DNA of 51,913 bases, taken from JBOICV01 sp050740255. GTDB taxonomy: Bacteria > Pseudomonadota > Gammaproteobacteria > Nevskiales > JBOICV01. The position numbers and the translations under genes are program-made. The notes below the pieces were generated by a model. The model saw only the letters and a program-made list of their open reading frames with translations, made no database searches and had not been told where the DNA came from. Location: assembly GCA_050740255.1 (NCBI GenBank), contig JBOICV010000073.1, forward strand, positions 1 to 51,913. Reading direction: 5' to 3'. Positions 22,300 through 30,189 of the stretch are shown one piece after another. Each line of letters opens with the position of its first letter. The first letter of the stretch is position 1.

Positions 22300-23241
22300 A
22301 TGACTGAACGCAAGCTGGGGGTGGTAATGGACCCAATAGGGTCCATCAAACCTTACAAAGACACGACGCTCGCGCTACTGCTCGAGGCTCAGCGCCGCGG
22401 TTGTGCGTTGCATTACTTTGAGCTGGGCGATTTGTATCTGCGCGACGGCGCAGCGCTCGGTCGCAGCCGCCGGCTCAGCGTGCGCGACGACAAGCAGGAC
22501 TGGTACACGCTCGGCGAAGAGCAGGTGCTGCCGCTGGGCGAGTTGGACCTGATCCTGATGCGGAAGGATCCGCCCTTTAACACCGAGTACATCTATGCGA
22601 CTTACTTGCTCGAGCGCGCCGAGGCCGCTGGAGCGCGGGTAGTCAATAAACCACAAAGTCTGCGCGACGCCAACGAAAAGGCCTATGCGCAGTTCTTCCC
22701 GCAGTGCTGTGCGCCCACCCTGATTGCGAGCGATATGCCGGCACTGCGCCGCTTTGCACGCGAGCAGGGTGAAATCGTGCTCAAGCCGCTGGATGGCATG
22801 GGCGGGGTGTCGGTGTTTCGCCTGCGCGCGGATGACCCCAATCTGTCGGTCGTGTTGGAGACCTTGACGGTCAATGGCACGCGCTACGCAATGGCGCAGC
22901 GCTATCTGCCGGCGATTGCACAGGGCGACAAGCGCATTTTGCTGATCGACGGTGAGCCGGTACCTTACGCGCTGGCCCGCATCCCGCAGCCGGGCGAGAC
23001 CCGCGGCAATCTTGCCGCCGGCGGCCGCGGTGAAGGTCGCGAACTGACCGAGCGCGACCGCTGGATTTGCGCACAAGTTGGCCCGGCTTTGCGCGAAAAA
23101 GGCCTGTTATTCGTAGGATTGGACGTCATCGGCGATTATCTGACTGAAATCAACGTCACCAGCCCGACCTGTTTAAGGGAGTTGGACCAGCTCTACGGCC
23201 TGAACATCGCCGGAATATTCTTCGACGCACTGGAGAAATAG
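22300..23241 (+). CDS. gshB: Glutathione synthetase GshB
   Basis: A 313-residue ATP-grasp ligase joining gamma-glutamylcysteine to glycine. The N-terminus GVVMDPIGSIKPYKDTTLAL is the family signature, followed by LILMRKDPPFNTEYIYATYLLE, EIVLKPLDGMGGVSVFR (ATP-grasp) and GLDVIGDYLTEINVTSPT (metal site). Length equals the E. coli enzyme (about 315). It is co-oriented and closely spaced with gshA, giving a two-gene glutathione operon. Confidence 0.97.
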   Translation: MTERKLGVVMDPIGSIKPYKDTTLALLLEAQRRGCALHYFELGDLYLRDGAALGRSRRLSVRDDKQDWYTLGEEQVLPLGELDLILMRKDPPFNTEYIYATYLLERAEAAGARVVNKPQSLRDANEKAYAQFFPQCCAPTLIASDMPALRRFAREQGEIVLKPLDGMGGVSVFRLRADDPNLSVVLETLTVNGTRYAMAQRYLPAIAQGDKRILLIDGEPVPYALARIPQPGETRGNLAAGGRGEGRELTERDRWICAQVGPALREKGLLFVGLDVIGDYLTEINVTSPTCLRELDQLYGLNIAGIFFDALEK

Positions 23242-23289
23242 CACTGTTGGCTTGCTAGTCATCAGATGTGGGCGGATAATTTTGCTGTC

Positions 23290-23853
23290 ATGGCCAGCTC
23301 CGACTCATACAAGAACCAGTTCCTGGTCGCCATGCCCAATGTGGTTGCGGGCGAATTCGATCACACCGTCACCTTCCTCTGCGAGCACAGCGACTCCGGC
23401 GCGATGGGCCTCGTCATCAACCGGCCCACTCAGGTCAAGCTGCGCGACATTCTCAAACATATCGGCATCGAAGAAGCGCCACGGGTCGCCGCCGATACGC
23501 CGGTGTACTGGGGCGGGCCGGTGCAGCCGGAACGCGGCTTCGTGCTGCACACGACGGAACAGAGCTGGGACTCCACGCTCAAGATCAGCGAGCATCTCGC
23601 CATTACCACGTCCAAGGACGTGCTGGCCGCCATCAGCCACGGCAAGGGCCCACGTGACTACATCGTCGCGCTCGGCTATGCCGGCTGGGGCGGCGGCCAG
23701 CTCGAAAGCGAGATTCTGCAGAATAGCTGGCTCAACACGCCGCCCGACAACGCGATCATTTTCACCACCCCGGCCACGGCACGCTGGGCTGCCGCCGCGC
23801 GCCTGGTCGGCATCAACCCTCTGCTGCTCACCGGCGAGGCGGGCCACGCGTGA
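23290..23853 (+). CDS. yqgE: YqgE/UPF0301 family protein
   Basis: A protein of 187 residues from ATG 23290, matching E. coli YqgE in length. Signature segments are QFLVAMPNV, VTFLCEHSDSGAMGLVINRP, WGGPVQPERGFVLHT and IVALGYAGWGGGQLESEIL. The function is unproven. The gene is almost always next to ruvX, as here, where its TGA overlaps the ruvX GTG start (GTGA). An ATG 24 bases further upstream is in frame and would add eight residues. Confidence 0.93.
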   Translation: MASSDSYKNQFLVAMPNVVAGEFDHTVTFLCEHSDSGAMGLVINRPTQVKLRDILKHIGIEEAPRVAADTPVYWGGPVQPERGFVLHTTEQSWDSTLKISEHLAITTSKDVLAAISHGKGPRDYIVALGYAGWGGGQLESEILQNSWLNTPPDNAIIFTTPATARWAAAARLVGINPLLLTGEAGHA

Positions 23854-24299
23854 CGGCGGCGCGTAAACAGAAGCTGGGTAAGAGCGGCATCGTTCTGGGC
23901 TTTGATTACGGCAGCAAGCGCATCGGGGTAGCCGTCGGCAATCAATTGCTGTGCAGCGCGCGGCCCCTGCGTACGCTCGCCAATCGCGATCCTTGGCCCG
24001 CCTTGCGCATGCTTATCCGCGAATGGCAGCCGGATGCGCTGATTGTCGGCCGGCCACTCGCGTCGGACGGTGGCCGCCAGCCCATGCTTGAAGCCACCGA
24101 GCGCTTCATGAGCGAACTCAAGCAGCACTTCAAACTGCCGGTACACTCGGTGGACGAGCGCTATAGCTCGCTGGCGGCGCAGTCCGAGCTTAAGAGCCGG
24201 CGCGCCGCCGGTAGGCTGCGCCGGCCGAAAGCCGGCGAACGCGATATGCAAGCGGCGCAAATCATCCTGCAGGACTGGATGCGGCAGTTTTATGGGTGA
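23850..24299 (+). CDS. ruvX: Putative pre-16S rRNA nuclease / Holliday junction resolvase RuvX (YqgF)
   Basis: A 149-residue RNase H-fold nuclease. Residues 12-27 contain the first catalytic aspartate in LGFDYGSKRIGVAVG. IVGRPL and the VDERYSSLAA segment carry the second acidic residue, and GERDMQAAQIILQDWM near the C-terminus carries the last. In E. coli YqgF matures the 5' end of 16S rRNA, and family members were earlier proposed as resolvases. The start overlaps the yqgE stop. Confidence 0.94.
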   Translation: MTAARKQKLGKSGIVLGFDYGSKRIGVAVGNQLLCSARPLRTLANRDPWPALRMLIREWQPDALIVGRPLASDGGRQPMLEATERFMSELKQHFKLPVHSVDERYSSLAAQSELKSRRAAGRLRRPKAGERDMQAAQIILQDWMRQFYG

Positions 24300-24300
24300 G

Positions 24301-24416
24301 GGATCGTGTTCAGGCGATGACTTAATGTCATCGCCTGCGATCCAGAACGCCCGGCCATGGAGGGCCGGGCCGGGGGTCAATGTACCCCGGCTGCCGCGCC
24401 ATGGATGGCGGTAGCG
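24301..24416. repeat. Array of four consecutive hairpins in the pyrR leader
   Basis: Between ruvX and pyrR four palindromes follow one another. The first, 24301-24343, is GGATCG...CAGGCGATGAC TTAAT GTCATCGCCTG CGATCC. The second, about 24350-24370, is GCCCGGCC ATGGA GGGCCGGGC. The third, about 24371-24390, is CCGGGG...CCCCGG. The last is a CCATGGATGG-centred palindrome at about 24394-24414. CCATGGA-centred palindromes are common dispersed repeats in some Proteobacteria, but the position in the pyrRB leader also allows a role in transcription attenuation. No U-tract follows any stem. Confidence 0.6.
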
Positions 24417-24432
24417 AACCAAGGTACTAGGC

Positions 24433-24948
24433 ATGACCGAGCTCAAGGAGATCAACATTCCGGCCCTTCTCGACCAGATGGCCGTCGAGCTGAAAACACT
24501 GCTGGCAGGCGCCACTGATCCGGTCATCGTCGGTATTCCAACCGGCGGATTGTGGGTGGCCGAAGCCTTGCAAAAAAAGCTTGGGCTGGCGACGCCGGTC
24601 GGCTGTCTGAACATCAGCTTTCATCGCGATGATTTCGACCGTGCCGGGCTGGCACATGAAGTGCAACCTTCGCGCCTGCCCTTCGAGGTACGCGACCGCT
24701 GCGTGGTTCTGGTGGACGACGTGCTCTATACCGGCCGCAGTATTCGCGCCGCGCTCAACGAAATTTTCGACTACGCCCGCCCGTCCGCGGTGTATCTGGC
24801 GGTACTGTTCGACCGCGGCGGCCGCGAGCTGCCGATCCAGGCCGATGTGGTCGGCGCGCACATCACGCTGCCCGCCGACCAGGAAGTGAAGCTGACCGGC
24901 CCCGAGCCGCTCGGCCTGCAGTTGGTGCAGCGCGAAGCGCCGCCATGA
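24433..24948 (+). CDS. pyrR: Bifunctional pyr operon regulator / uracil phosphoribosyltransferase PyrR
   Basis: A 171-residue type I phosphoribosyltransferase. The PRPP-binding loop is VVLVDDVLYTGRSIRAALNE, and the family segments VGIPTGGLWVAE, LNISFHRDD and YLAVLFDRGGRELPIQ are all present. PyrR proteins sense UMP and may regulate pyr expression, and some also have UPRTase activity. The gene overlaps pyrB by four bases (ATGA). It is preceded by a 133-base leader full of hairpins. Confidence 0.95.
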   Translation: MTELKEINIPALLDQMAVELKTLLAGATDPVIVGIPTGGLWVAEALQKKLGLATPVGCLNISFHRDDFDRAGLAHEVQPSRLPFEVRDRCVVLVDDVLYTGRSIRAALNEIFDYARPSAVYLAVLFDRGGRELPIQADVVGAHITLPADQEVKLTGPEPLGLQLVQREAPP

Positions 24949-25907
24949 ACCTGCAGCTCGACGCGCAAGGCCGCTTACGTCACCTGCTGACCACCGAGGG
25001 TCTGCCGCGTGAGCTGATCACGCAAATTCTCGACCGCGCGGAGAGCTTCATCAGCGACCGTCATCGCGCGGTGCGCAAGCTGCCGCTGCTGCGCGGCCGC
25101 ACCGTGGTCAACCTGTTCTTCGAGCCCAGCACCCGCACCCGCACGACTTTCGAGCTCGCCGCCAAGCGGCTCTCGGCCGACGTGCTGAATCTGCAAGTCG
25201 AGGCCTCTTCCAAGAGCAAGGGCGAGGACGATCTCGATACCCTGTTCACCTTGCAAGCCATGCAGGTGGACATGTTCGTGATCCGCCACCGCGACAACGG
25301 CGCCGCTGCCTTTTTCGCGCAGCATGTCGCACCCCATGTCGCGGTGCTGAACGCGGGCGATGGCACCAACGCTCACCCCACCCAGGCCTTGCTGGACGCC
25401 TTCACCATCCGGCGGCATAAACCGGAGCTGGCAAAGCTGAAAGTGGCGATTGTCGGCGACGTGCTGCACTCGCGCGTCGCCTATTCGAATATCCACTGCC
25501 TGAAGGCTCTGGGTGTGACGGACATCCGCGTGATTGCGCCCCCCGCGCTAATGCTGCGCGATCCCGACACGCTGGGTGTCAAGGCCTTTCACGACTTGAA
25601 GGCCGGGCTGAAAGATGCGGATGTCGTCATGACCCTGCGCCTGCAGCATGAGCGCATGCACGAGAAGAAGATTGACAGCCTGGAGTCCTACCACGCGGCC
25701 TACGGCCTCACCCGGCAAAGCCTGGCGCCGGCGGCGGCGGACGTCATCGTCATGCATCCGGGGCCGATCAACCGCGGCGTGGAAATCGAGCCGGAGCTCG
25801 CCTACGGTGAGCACTCAGTCATTCTGGAACAGGTGACCAACGGCATCGCGGTGCGCATGGCGGTGATGGCCATGATTGTCGGTAATCGCGCGCCGACAGC
25901 GGCATAA
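24945..25907 (+). CDS. pyrB: Aspartate carbamoyltransferase catalytic subunit PyrB
   Basis: A 320-residue transcarbamoylase catalysing carbamoyl phosphate plus aspartate to carbamoylaspartate in pyrimidine synthesis. The carbamoyl-phosphate loop NLFFEPSTRTRTTFELAAKR (about 55-74), HPTQALLDAF and VIVMHPGPINRGVEIEPE are diagnostic. There is no pyrI regulatory subunit. A pyrC or inactive pyrC-like gene, which often follows pyrB in pseudomonads to stabilise the complex, is also absent here, because a repeat cluster and the oppositely oriented pilU-like gene follow. Confidence 0.96.
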   Translation: MNLQLDAQGRLRHLLTTEGLPRELITQILDRAESFISDRHRAVRKLPLLRGRTVVNLFFEPSTRTRTTFELAAKRLSADVLNLQVEASSKSKGEDDLDTLFTLQAMQVDMFVIRHRDNGAAAFFAQHVAPHVAVLNAGDGTNAHPTQALLDAFTIRRHKPELAKLKVAIVGDVLHSRVAYSNIHCLKALGVTDIRVIAPPALMLRDPDTLGVKAFHDLKAGLKDADVVMTLRLQHERMHEKKIDSLESYHAAYGLTRQSLAPAAADVIVMHPGPINRGVEIEPELAYGEHSVILEQVTNGIAVRMAVMAMIVGNRAPTAA

Positions 25908-25910
25908 CCT

Positions 25911-26033
25911 CACCCGCAGGCGCGCTCCTACACCCAAACGCTAAACCCTGAATTCCTCGCGCGTCGGCCGCTTTGTAGGAGCGGCCCTCGGCCGCGAATT
26001 TGAAATCGCGCGCAGGCGCGCTCCTACATCAGG
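25911..26033. repeat. Cluster of three TGTAGGAGCG-type REP elements
   Basis: Three short palindromic units are visible: CAGGCGCGCTCCTACA at about 25917-25932, TTGTAGGAGCGGCCCTCGGC continuing to CGCGA at 25973-25997, and CGCGCGCAGGCGCGCTCCTA ending at about 26028. The second and third are in inverted orientation and form a REP doublet. They lie between convergent pyrB and the pilU-like gene, whose stop overlaps the last unit. No RAYT transposase gene is in the window. Confidence 0.85.
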
Positions 26034-27102
26034 CGGCGCCGTGGGTGCTGCCAAAATCGAGCTTAGTCTCCAGCTGCGAGCGCGAGTCGGCGTTGGCGAG
26101 CGCTTCCTCTCGTTCAATGATGCCGTCCTTGTACAACTGGATCAGCGAGTCGTCGAAAGTCTGGATGTTGCGGTCGGAGCTGTCCGCCATCGCCTGACGG
26201 ATTTCCTCGAACTTGCCCTGCTGGATCAGTTCCGCGACATAGGGCGTGTTGATCATGACCTCGACCGCCGCCACGCGGCCGCCGGTGCGTGCCTTGACCA
26301 GGCGTTGCGCGACGATCGCGCGCAGATTGAGACCCAGATCCATAAATAACTGCTCGCGCTCGTCGGCCTGGAACATGCGCACCATGCGTTGGCAGGCCTG
26401 GTAGGTATTGCTGGCGTGCAGGGTGGTCAAGACCAGATGGCCGGTGCCGGCCAATTGCAGGCAGGCGCTCATGGTGTCGTAGTCGCGGCACTCGCCGATC
26501 AGCACTACGTCCGGCGCCTCACGTACCGCACTGCGCAGCGCGTTCATGTAGGAATGGGTATCCAGGCCCAGCTCGCGCTGATTGACGATGGCGCGCATAT
26601 TCGGGTGCGAAAACTCAACCGGGTCTTCAATCGTCAGGATATGGCCGCCTTTTATTTCATTGCGATGTCCCACCATCGCCGCCAGCGTGCTCGACTTGCC
26701 CGAACCGGTGGCGCCGACCATCAGAATCAAGCCGCGCCGGTGCTCCATGAGTTCCTTAAGCACCAGCGGCACCCGCAGCTCTTCCACCGTCGGGATCTTG
26801 TTGGCGATCAGACGCATCACCATGCCGAGCTTATGCCGCTGGTTGAATACGTTCACGCGGAAGCGGCCGATGCCGCCCGCCTCGGTCGCCAGATCGATCT
26901 CGAGATGCTTATCCAGGGTCTGCTGCTGTTCTGGCGTGAGCAGCTCCACGATGAGGTCCTTCACCTGTTCCGCATCCAGCACATTGCGCCCGACCGGATA
27001 GTGCTCGCCGTGTACCTTGAGCATCGCCGGCGCGCCGGCGGTGAAATACAGGTCTGACGCCTGCTTGTCTACGGCCAGTTTGAGGTAGGGGATTATTTTC
27101 AT
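26029..27102 (-). CDS. PilT/PilU-family pilus retraction ATPase, third paralogue
   Basis: A 357-residue secretion-type ATPase: Walker A GATGSGKSS (130-138), Asp-box ILTIEDPVEFSH, Walker B VVLIGECRDYDT and His-box LTTLHASN. It is closer in style to PilU than PilT, lacking the PilT-specific AIRNLIRE motif (here YVAELIQQGK). The following neighbours are a clearer pilU and then pilT, all on the same strand, so this is a third tandem retraction-type motor. It could assist PilT like PilU or drive a different pilus set. It ends with only a short tail, unlike the long PilU tail. A separate functional name is not justified. Confidence 0.88.
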   Translation of the reverse strand: MKIIPYLKLAVDKQASDLYFTAGAPAMLKVHGEHYPVGRNVLDAEQVKDLIVELLTPEQQQTLDKHLEIDLATEAGGIGRFRVNVFNQRHKLGMVMRLIANKIPTVEELRVPLVLKELMEHRRGLILMVGATGSGKSSTLAAMVGHRNEIKGGHILTIEDPVEFSHPNMRAIVNQRELGLDTHSYMNALRSAVREAPDVVLIGECRDYDTMSACLQLAGTGHLVLTTLHASNTYQACQRMVRMFQADEREQLFMDLGLNLRAIVAQRLVKARTGGRVAAVEVMINTPYVAELIQQGKFEEIRQAMADSSDRNIQTFDDSLIQLYKDGIIEREEALANADSRSQLETKLDFGSTHGAA

Positions 27103-27116
27103 TGGTCCGGCTCAGG

Positions 27117-28283
27117 CTAGCGCAGGGTGCGGCCTTCTTCTTCTGCGTTTTTCATGGTCATGCCTTTCACCACCTCATCGTCGTGCAATGAAGCCGGCGA
27201 ACGCTTGCTCTTGAGCTTGATCCTCAACCGCAGGTCATTCTGTGAATCGGCGTTCCGGATTGCTTCGTCATAACTGATGATATGACGCTCGTACAAGTCG
27301 AATAACGCCTGGTCGAAAGTCACCATACCCAGCTCATTGGACTTGCCCATCAACTCTTTCAGCGAGGTGATTTCGCCCTCTTTGATCAGCTCCGAGATAA
27401 GCGGGGTGTTGAGCATGATTTCCACCGCCGCGATGCGCCCGCCTTTTTCACGCCGCACCAGGCGCTGGGAGATCATGGCCTTGAGATTCAGCGACAGGTC
27501 CAGCAGCACCTGGCCGCGCTTTTCCTCGGGAAAGAAGTTGATCACGCGGTCCAGCGCCTGGTTGGCGCTATTCGCGTGCAAAGTGGCCAGACAAAGGTGT
27601 CCGGTTTCCGCGAACTGAATCGCGTATTCCATGGTCTCGCGCGCACGGATCTCGCCGATCATGATCACGTCCGGCGCCTGCCGCAGCGAGTTCTTGAGTG
27701 CGATTTCCCAGCTGTTCGTGTCCACCCCTACTTCGCGCTGGGTCACGATGCAGTTCCTGTGCGGGTGCACGTATTCGATCGGGTCCTCGATGGTGATGAT
27801 GTGACCCTTGGAGTTCTCATTGCGATGTCCCACCATCGCCGCCAAGGAGGTGGATTTGCCCGAGCCGGTAGCGCCCACCATGATCACCAAGCCGCGCTTG
27901 GTCATCATGATGTCCTTCAAATGCACCGGCAGCTCCAGCTGCTCCATCGTGGGTATCTCGGTGGTGATGGTGCGAAACACGATGCCGGCGCGGCCCTGCT
28001 GGACAAACGCATTGACGCGGAAACGGCCGATACCGGGCGGCGCGACCGCGAAATTGCATTCCTTGCTCTCGTCGTAGTCCTTGAGTTGACGGTCGTTCAT
28101 CACGGATCGCACGACGATGGCCGATTGTTCCGCGGTCAGCGGTTTATCCATGACCGGTTTAACCTCGCCGTCCACCTTGATGGCGGGCGGGAAGCCGGTG
28201 GTCATAAACAGGTCCGAACCCTTGCGGGCTTTCAGGAGCTTGAGCAACTCCTGCACGAGCTTGGCGGCTTGTTCGCGATCCAT
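27117..28283 (-). CDS. pilU: Type IV pilus retraction accessory ATPase PilU
   Basis: A 388-residue ATPase closely resembling P. aeruginosa PilU: DLFMTTGFPPAIKVDGEV, Walker A GATGSGKST (137-145), IVTQREVGVDTNSWEIAL, Walker B VIMIGEIRARETM and the His-box LATLHANSANQALDR. PilU is a PilT-dependent accessory motor that increases retraction force. The charged C-terminal extension after residue 340 is typical. It lies 89 bases downstream of pilT and 14 bases upstream of the PilU-like paralogue. Confidence 0.95.
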   Translation of the reverse strand: MDREQAAKLVQELLKLLKARKGSDLFMTTGFPPAIKVDGEVKPVMDKPLTAEQSAIVVRSVMNDRQLKDYDESKECNFAVAPPGIGRFRVNAFVQQGRAGIVFRTITTEIPTMEQLELPVHLKDIMMTKRGLVIMVGATGSGKSTSLAAMVGHRNENSKGHIITIEDPIEYVHPHRNCIVTQREVGVDTNSWEIALKNSLRQAPDVIMIGEIRARETMEYAIQFAETGHLCLATLHANSANQALDRVINFFPEEKRGQVLLDLSLNLKAMISQRLVRREKGGRIAAVEIMLNTPLISELIKEGEITSLKELMGKSNELGMVTFDQALFDLYERHIISYDEAIRNADSQNDLRLRIKLKSKRSPASLHDDEVVKGMTMKNAEEEGRTLR

Positions 28284-28372
28284 GGTAACTCCCTAGGGTC
28301 CGACCGGCTTCTGCACGTACCGTCTCGACCCGTTAAGCATAGCCTGCATCAAACACCAGCGTGACGCCAAAA

Positions 28373-29407
28373 TCAGATGGACTCTTTGTTCGCAGCGTAG
28401 CTGCGCGCCTCGTCACGCGCCACCGCGCCGCGCGCCACCAGCCCCTGCAGGCATTGATCGAGGGTTTGCATGCCCGTGTTCTGGCCGGTCTGGATCGAGG
28501 AATACATCTGCGCGATCTTGTTTTCGCGGATCAGGTTGCGGATGGCGGGGGTGCCGACCATGATTTCGTGCGCAGCGATACGGCCGCCACCCTTCTTCTT
28601 GAGCAAGGATTGCGATATCACCGCGCGCAGCGACTCCGACAGCATTGCGCGCACCATATCCTTCTCCGCGGCCGGAAATACGTCCACAATGCGATCCACC
28701 GTCTTGGCCGCCGAACTGGTGTGCACGGTGCCGAACACCAGATGGCCGGTCTCGGCGGCGGTCAGCGCCAAGCGGATGGTTTCCAGATCGCGCAGCTCAC
28801 CCACCAGAATGATGTCGGGGTCTTCGCGCAAGGCCGAGCGCAAGGCGTCGTTAAAACTATGCGTGTCGCGGTGCACTTCGCGCTGGTTAATGAGGCACTT
28901 CTTCGAGATGTGCACGAACTCGATGGGGTCCTCCACCGTGAGGATGTGCCCTTGCTCGTTGTCGTTGAGATGGTCCACCATCGCCGCCAGCGTGGTGGAT
29001 TTGCCCGAGCCGGTCGGACCCGTGACCAGAATGATGCCGCGCGGCACGTCGATCAGTTCCTTGAATACCGGCGGACAGTTGAGCTGTTCGAGTGAGAGGA
29101 TCTTCGATGGAATGGTACGGAACACCGCACCGGCGCCGCGGTTCTGGTTGAAGGCGTTCACCCGGAACCGCGCCATGCCCTGAATTTCGAAGGAGAAGTC
29201 GCATTCGTAGCGGTCTTCGTACTCCTTGCGCTGCCTATCGTTCATGATGTCATAGACCATGCTGTGCACAGTCTTGTGATCCATCTCCGGCAGATTGATG
29301 CGCTGCATGTCGCCGTCAATGCGTATGCACGGCGGCATGCCCGCGGACAAATGCAGATCGGATGCGCCTTGTTTCACGCCGAAGGTCAGTAGTTGCGTTA
29401 CGTCCAT
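28373..29407 (-). CDS. pilT: Type IV pilus twitching motility ATPase PilT
   Basis: A 344-residue hexameric ATPase that depolymerises the pilus. SDLHLSAGMPP (16-26) is the N-terminal signature, Walker A is GPTGSGKST (130-138), the Asp-box is ILTVEDPIEFVH, Walker B is ILVGELRDLET (200-210) and the His-box is FGTVHTSSA. The retraction-specific motif AIRNLIREN is present and separates PilT from PilU and PilB. yggS is divergent 89 bases away, as in many gammaproteobacteria. Confidence 0.97.
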   Translation of the reverse strand: MDVTQLLTFGVKQGASDLHLSAGMPPCIRIDGDMQRINLPEMDHKTVHSMVYDIMNDRQRKEYEDRYECDFSFEIQGMARFRVNAFNQNRGAGAVFRTIPSKILSLEQLNCPPVFKELIDVPRGIILVTGPTGSGKSTTLAAMVDHLNDNEQGHILTVEDPIEFVHISKKCLINQREVHRDTHSFNDALRSALREDPDIILVGELRDLETIRLALTAAETGHLVFGTVHTSSAAKTVDRIVDVFPAAEKDMVRAMLSESLRAVISQSLLKKKGGGRIAAHEIMVGTPAIRNLIRENKIAQMYSSIQTGQNTGMQTLDQCLQGLVARGAVARDEARSYAANKESI

Positions 29408-29496
29408 GCCCCACTCCTCTTGAATTCACCTACAATCCGCCGAAAGCCGGCGTGTCGTTTACGCCCAAAGTATCGGCAAATCCCGTCCCAAGCAAC
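29408..29496. promoter_or_regulatory. Divergent promoter region, pilT / yggS
   Basis: This 89-base gap separates the divergent pilT and yggS genes and should hold both promoters. On the minus strand an AGGAG-containing stretch (AGAGGAGTGGGGC) precedes the pilT ATG and is a good ribosome binding site. I do not claim specific promoter boxes. Confidence 0.4.
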
Positions 29497-30183
29497 ATGA
29501 CTTCGATCGCAGAGCGCATCGCCGTGGTGCAATCCCGCATCGGCCTGGCCTGCGAATTCTCCGGCCGCGACCCGCGCGACGTGCAATTGCTTGCCGTCAG
29601 CAAGGGGCAGCCGGCCGAGGCCATACGCGAGGCCGCGGCCGCCGGCCAGCGCGCTTTCGGCGAAAACTACCTCGTGGAGGCTTTGGTCAAAATCGAGGCT
29701 TTGCGCGAGCTCGAGCTGGAATGGCATTTCATCGGCCCGATCCAATCCAACAAGACCCGGCGTCTGACGGAACATTTCTCATGGGCGCATTCGGTGGATC
29801 GGCTTAAAGTTGCCGAGCGCTTGAGCGAGCAGCGCGCCGCCGGCGGGCCCGCGCTGAGCGTCTGCGTCCAGGTGAATATCAGCGGCGAAAAGAGCAAAGC
29901 GGGCGTAACCCCTACGGAGGCTGAAGCCCTTTGTCGAGCCGTCGCCGCCCTGCCGCGGCTGAAGCTGCGCGGCCTCATGGTGATTCCAGCGCCGTCCGCC
30001 GACAAGGAAGCGCAACGCAGCGCTTACGCCGCAACCCGCTCGCTATTCCGCGAGCTGCTGGATTCCGGACTGGTATTGGATAGCTTATCGATGGGCATGT
30101 CCGCCGACCTCGATTCGGCGATAGCCGAAGGTGCCACAATCGTGCGCGTGGGCACCGACATATTCGGACCCAGGCCGGAGTAA
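29497..30183 (+). CDS. yggS: YggS/PLPBP family pyridoxal phosphate homeostasis protein
   Basis: A 228-residue PLP-binding TIM-barrel protein without known catalytic activity that helps keep PLP and amino acid pools balanced. Family motifs are LLAVSKGQPAEAI (PLP lysine), FGENYLVEALVK, WHFIGPIQSNKTR, VQVNISGEKSKAG and LSMGMSADLDSAIAEGATIVR. I start at ATG 29497 (MTSIAERI). The upstream open frame overlaps pilT. Normally proC follows pilT-yggS, but here rpiA follows instead after six bases. Confidence 0.95.
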   Translation: MTSIAERIAVVQSRIGLACEFSGRDPRDVQLLAVSKGQPAEAIREAAAAGQRAFGENYLVEALVKIEALRELELEWHFIGPIQSNKTRRLTEHFSWAHSVDRLKVAERLSEQRAAGGPALSVCVQVNISGEKSKAGVTPTEAEALCRAVAALPRLKLRGLMVIPAPSADKEAQRSAYAATRSLFRELLDSGLVLDSLSMGMSADLDSAIAEGATIVRVGTDIFGPRPE

Positions 30184-30189
30184 GCCGAA

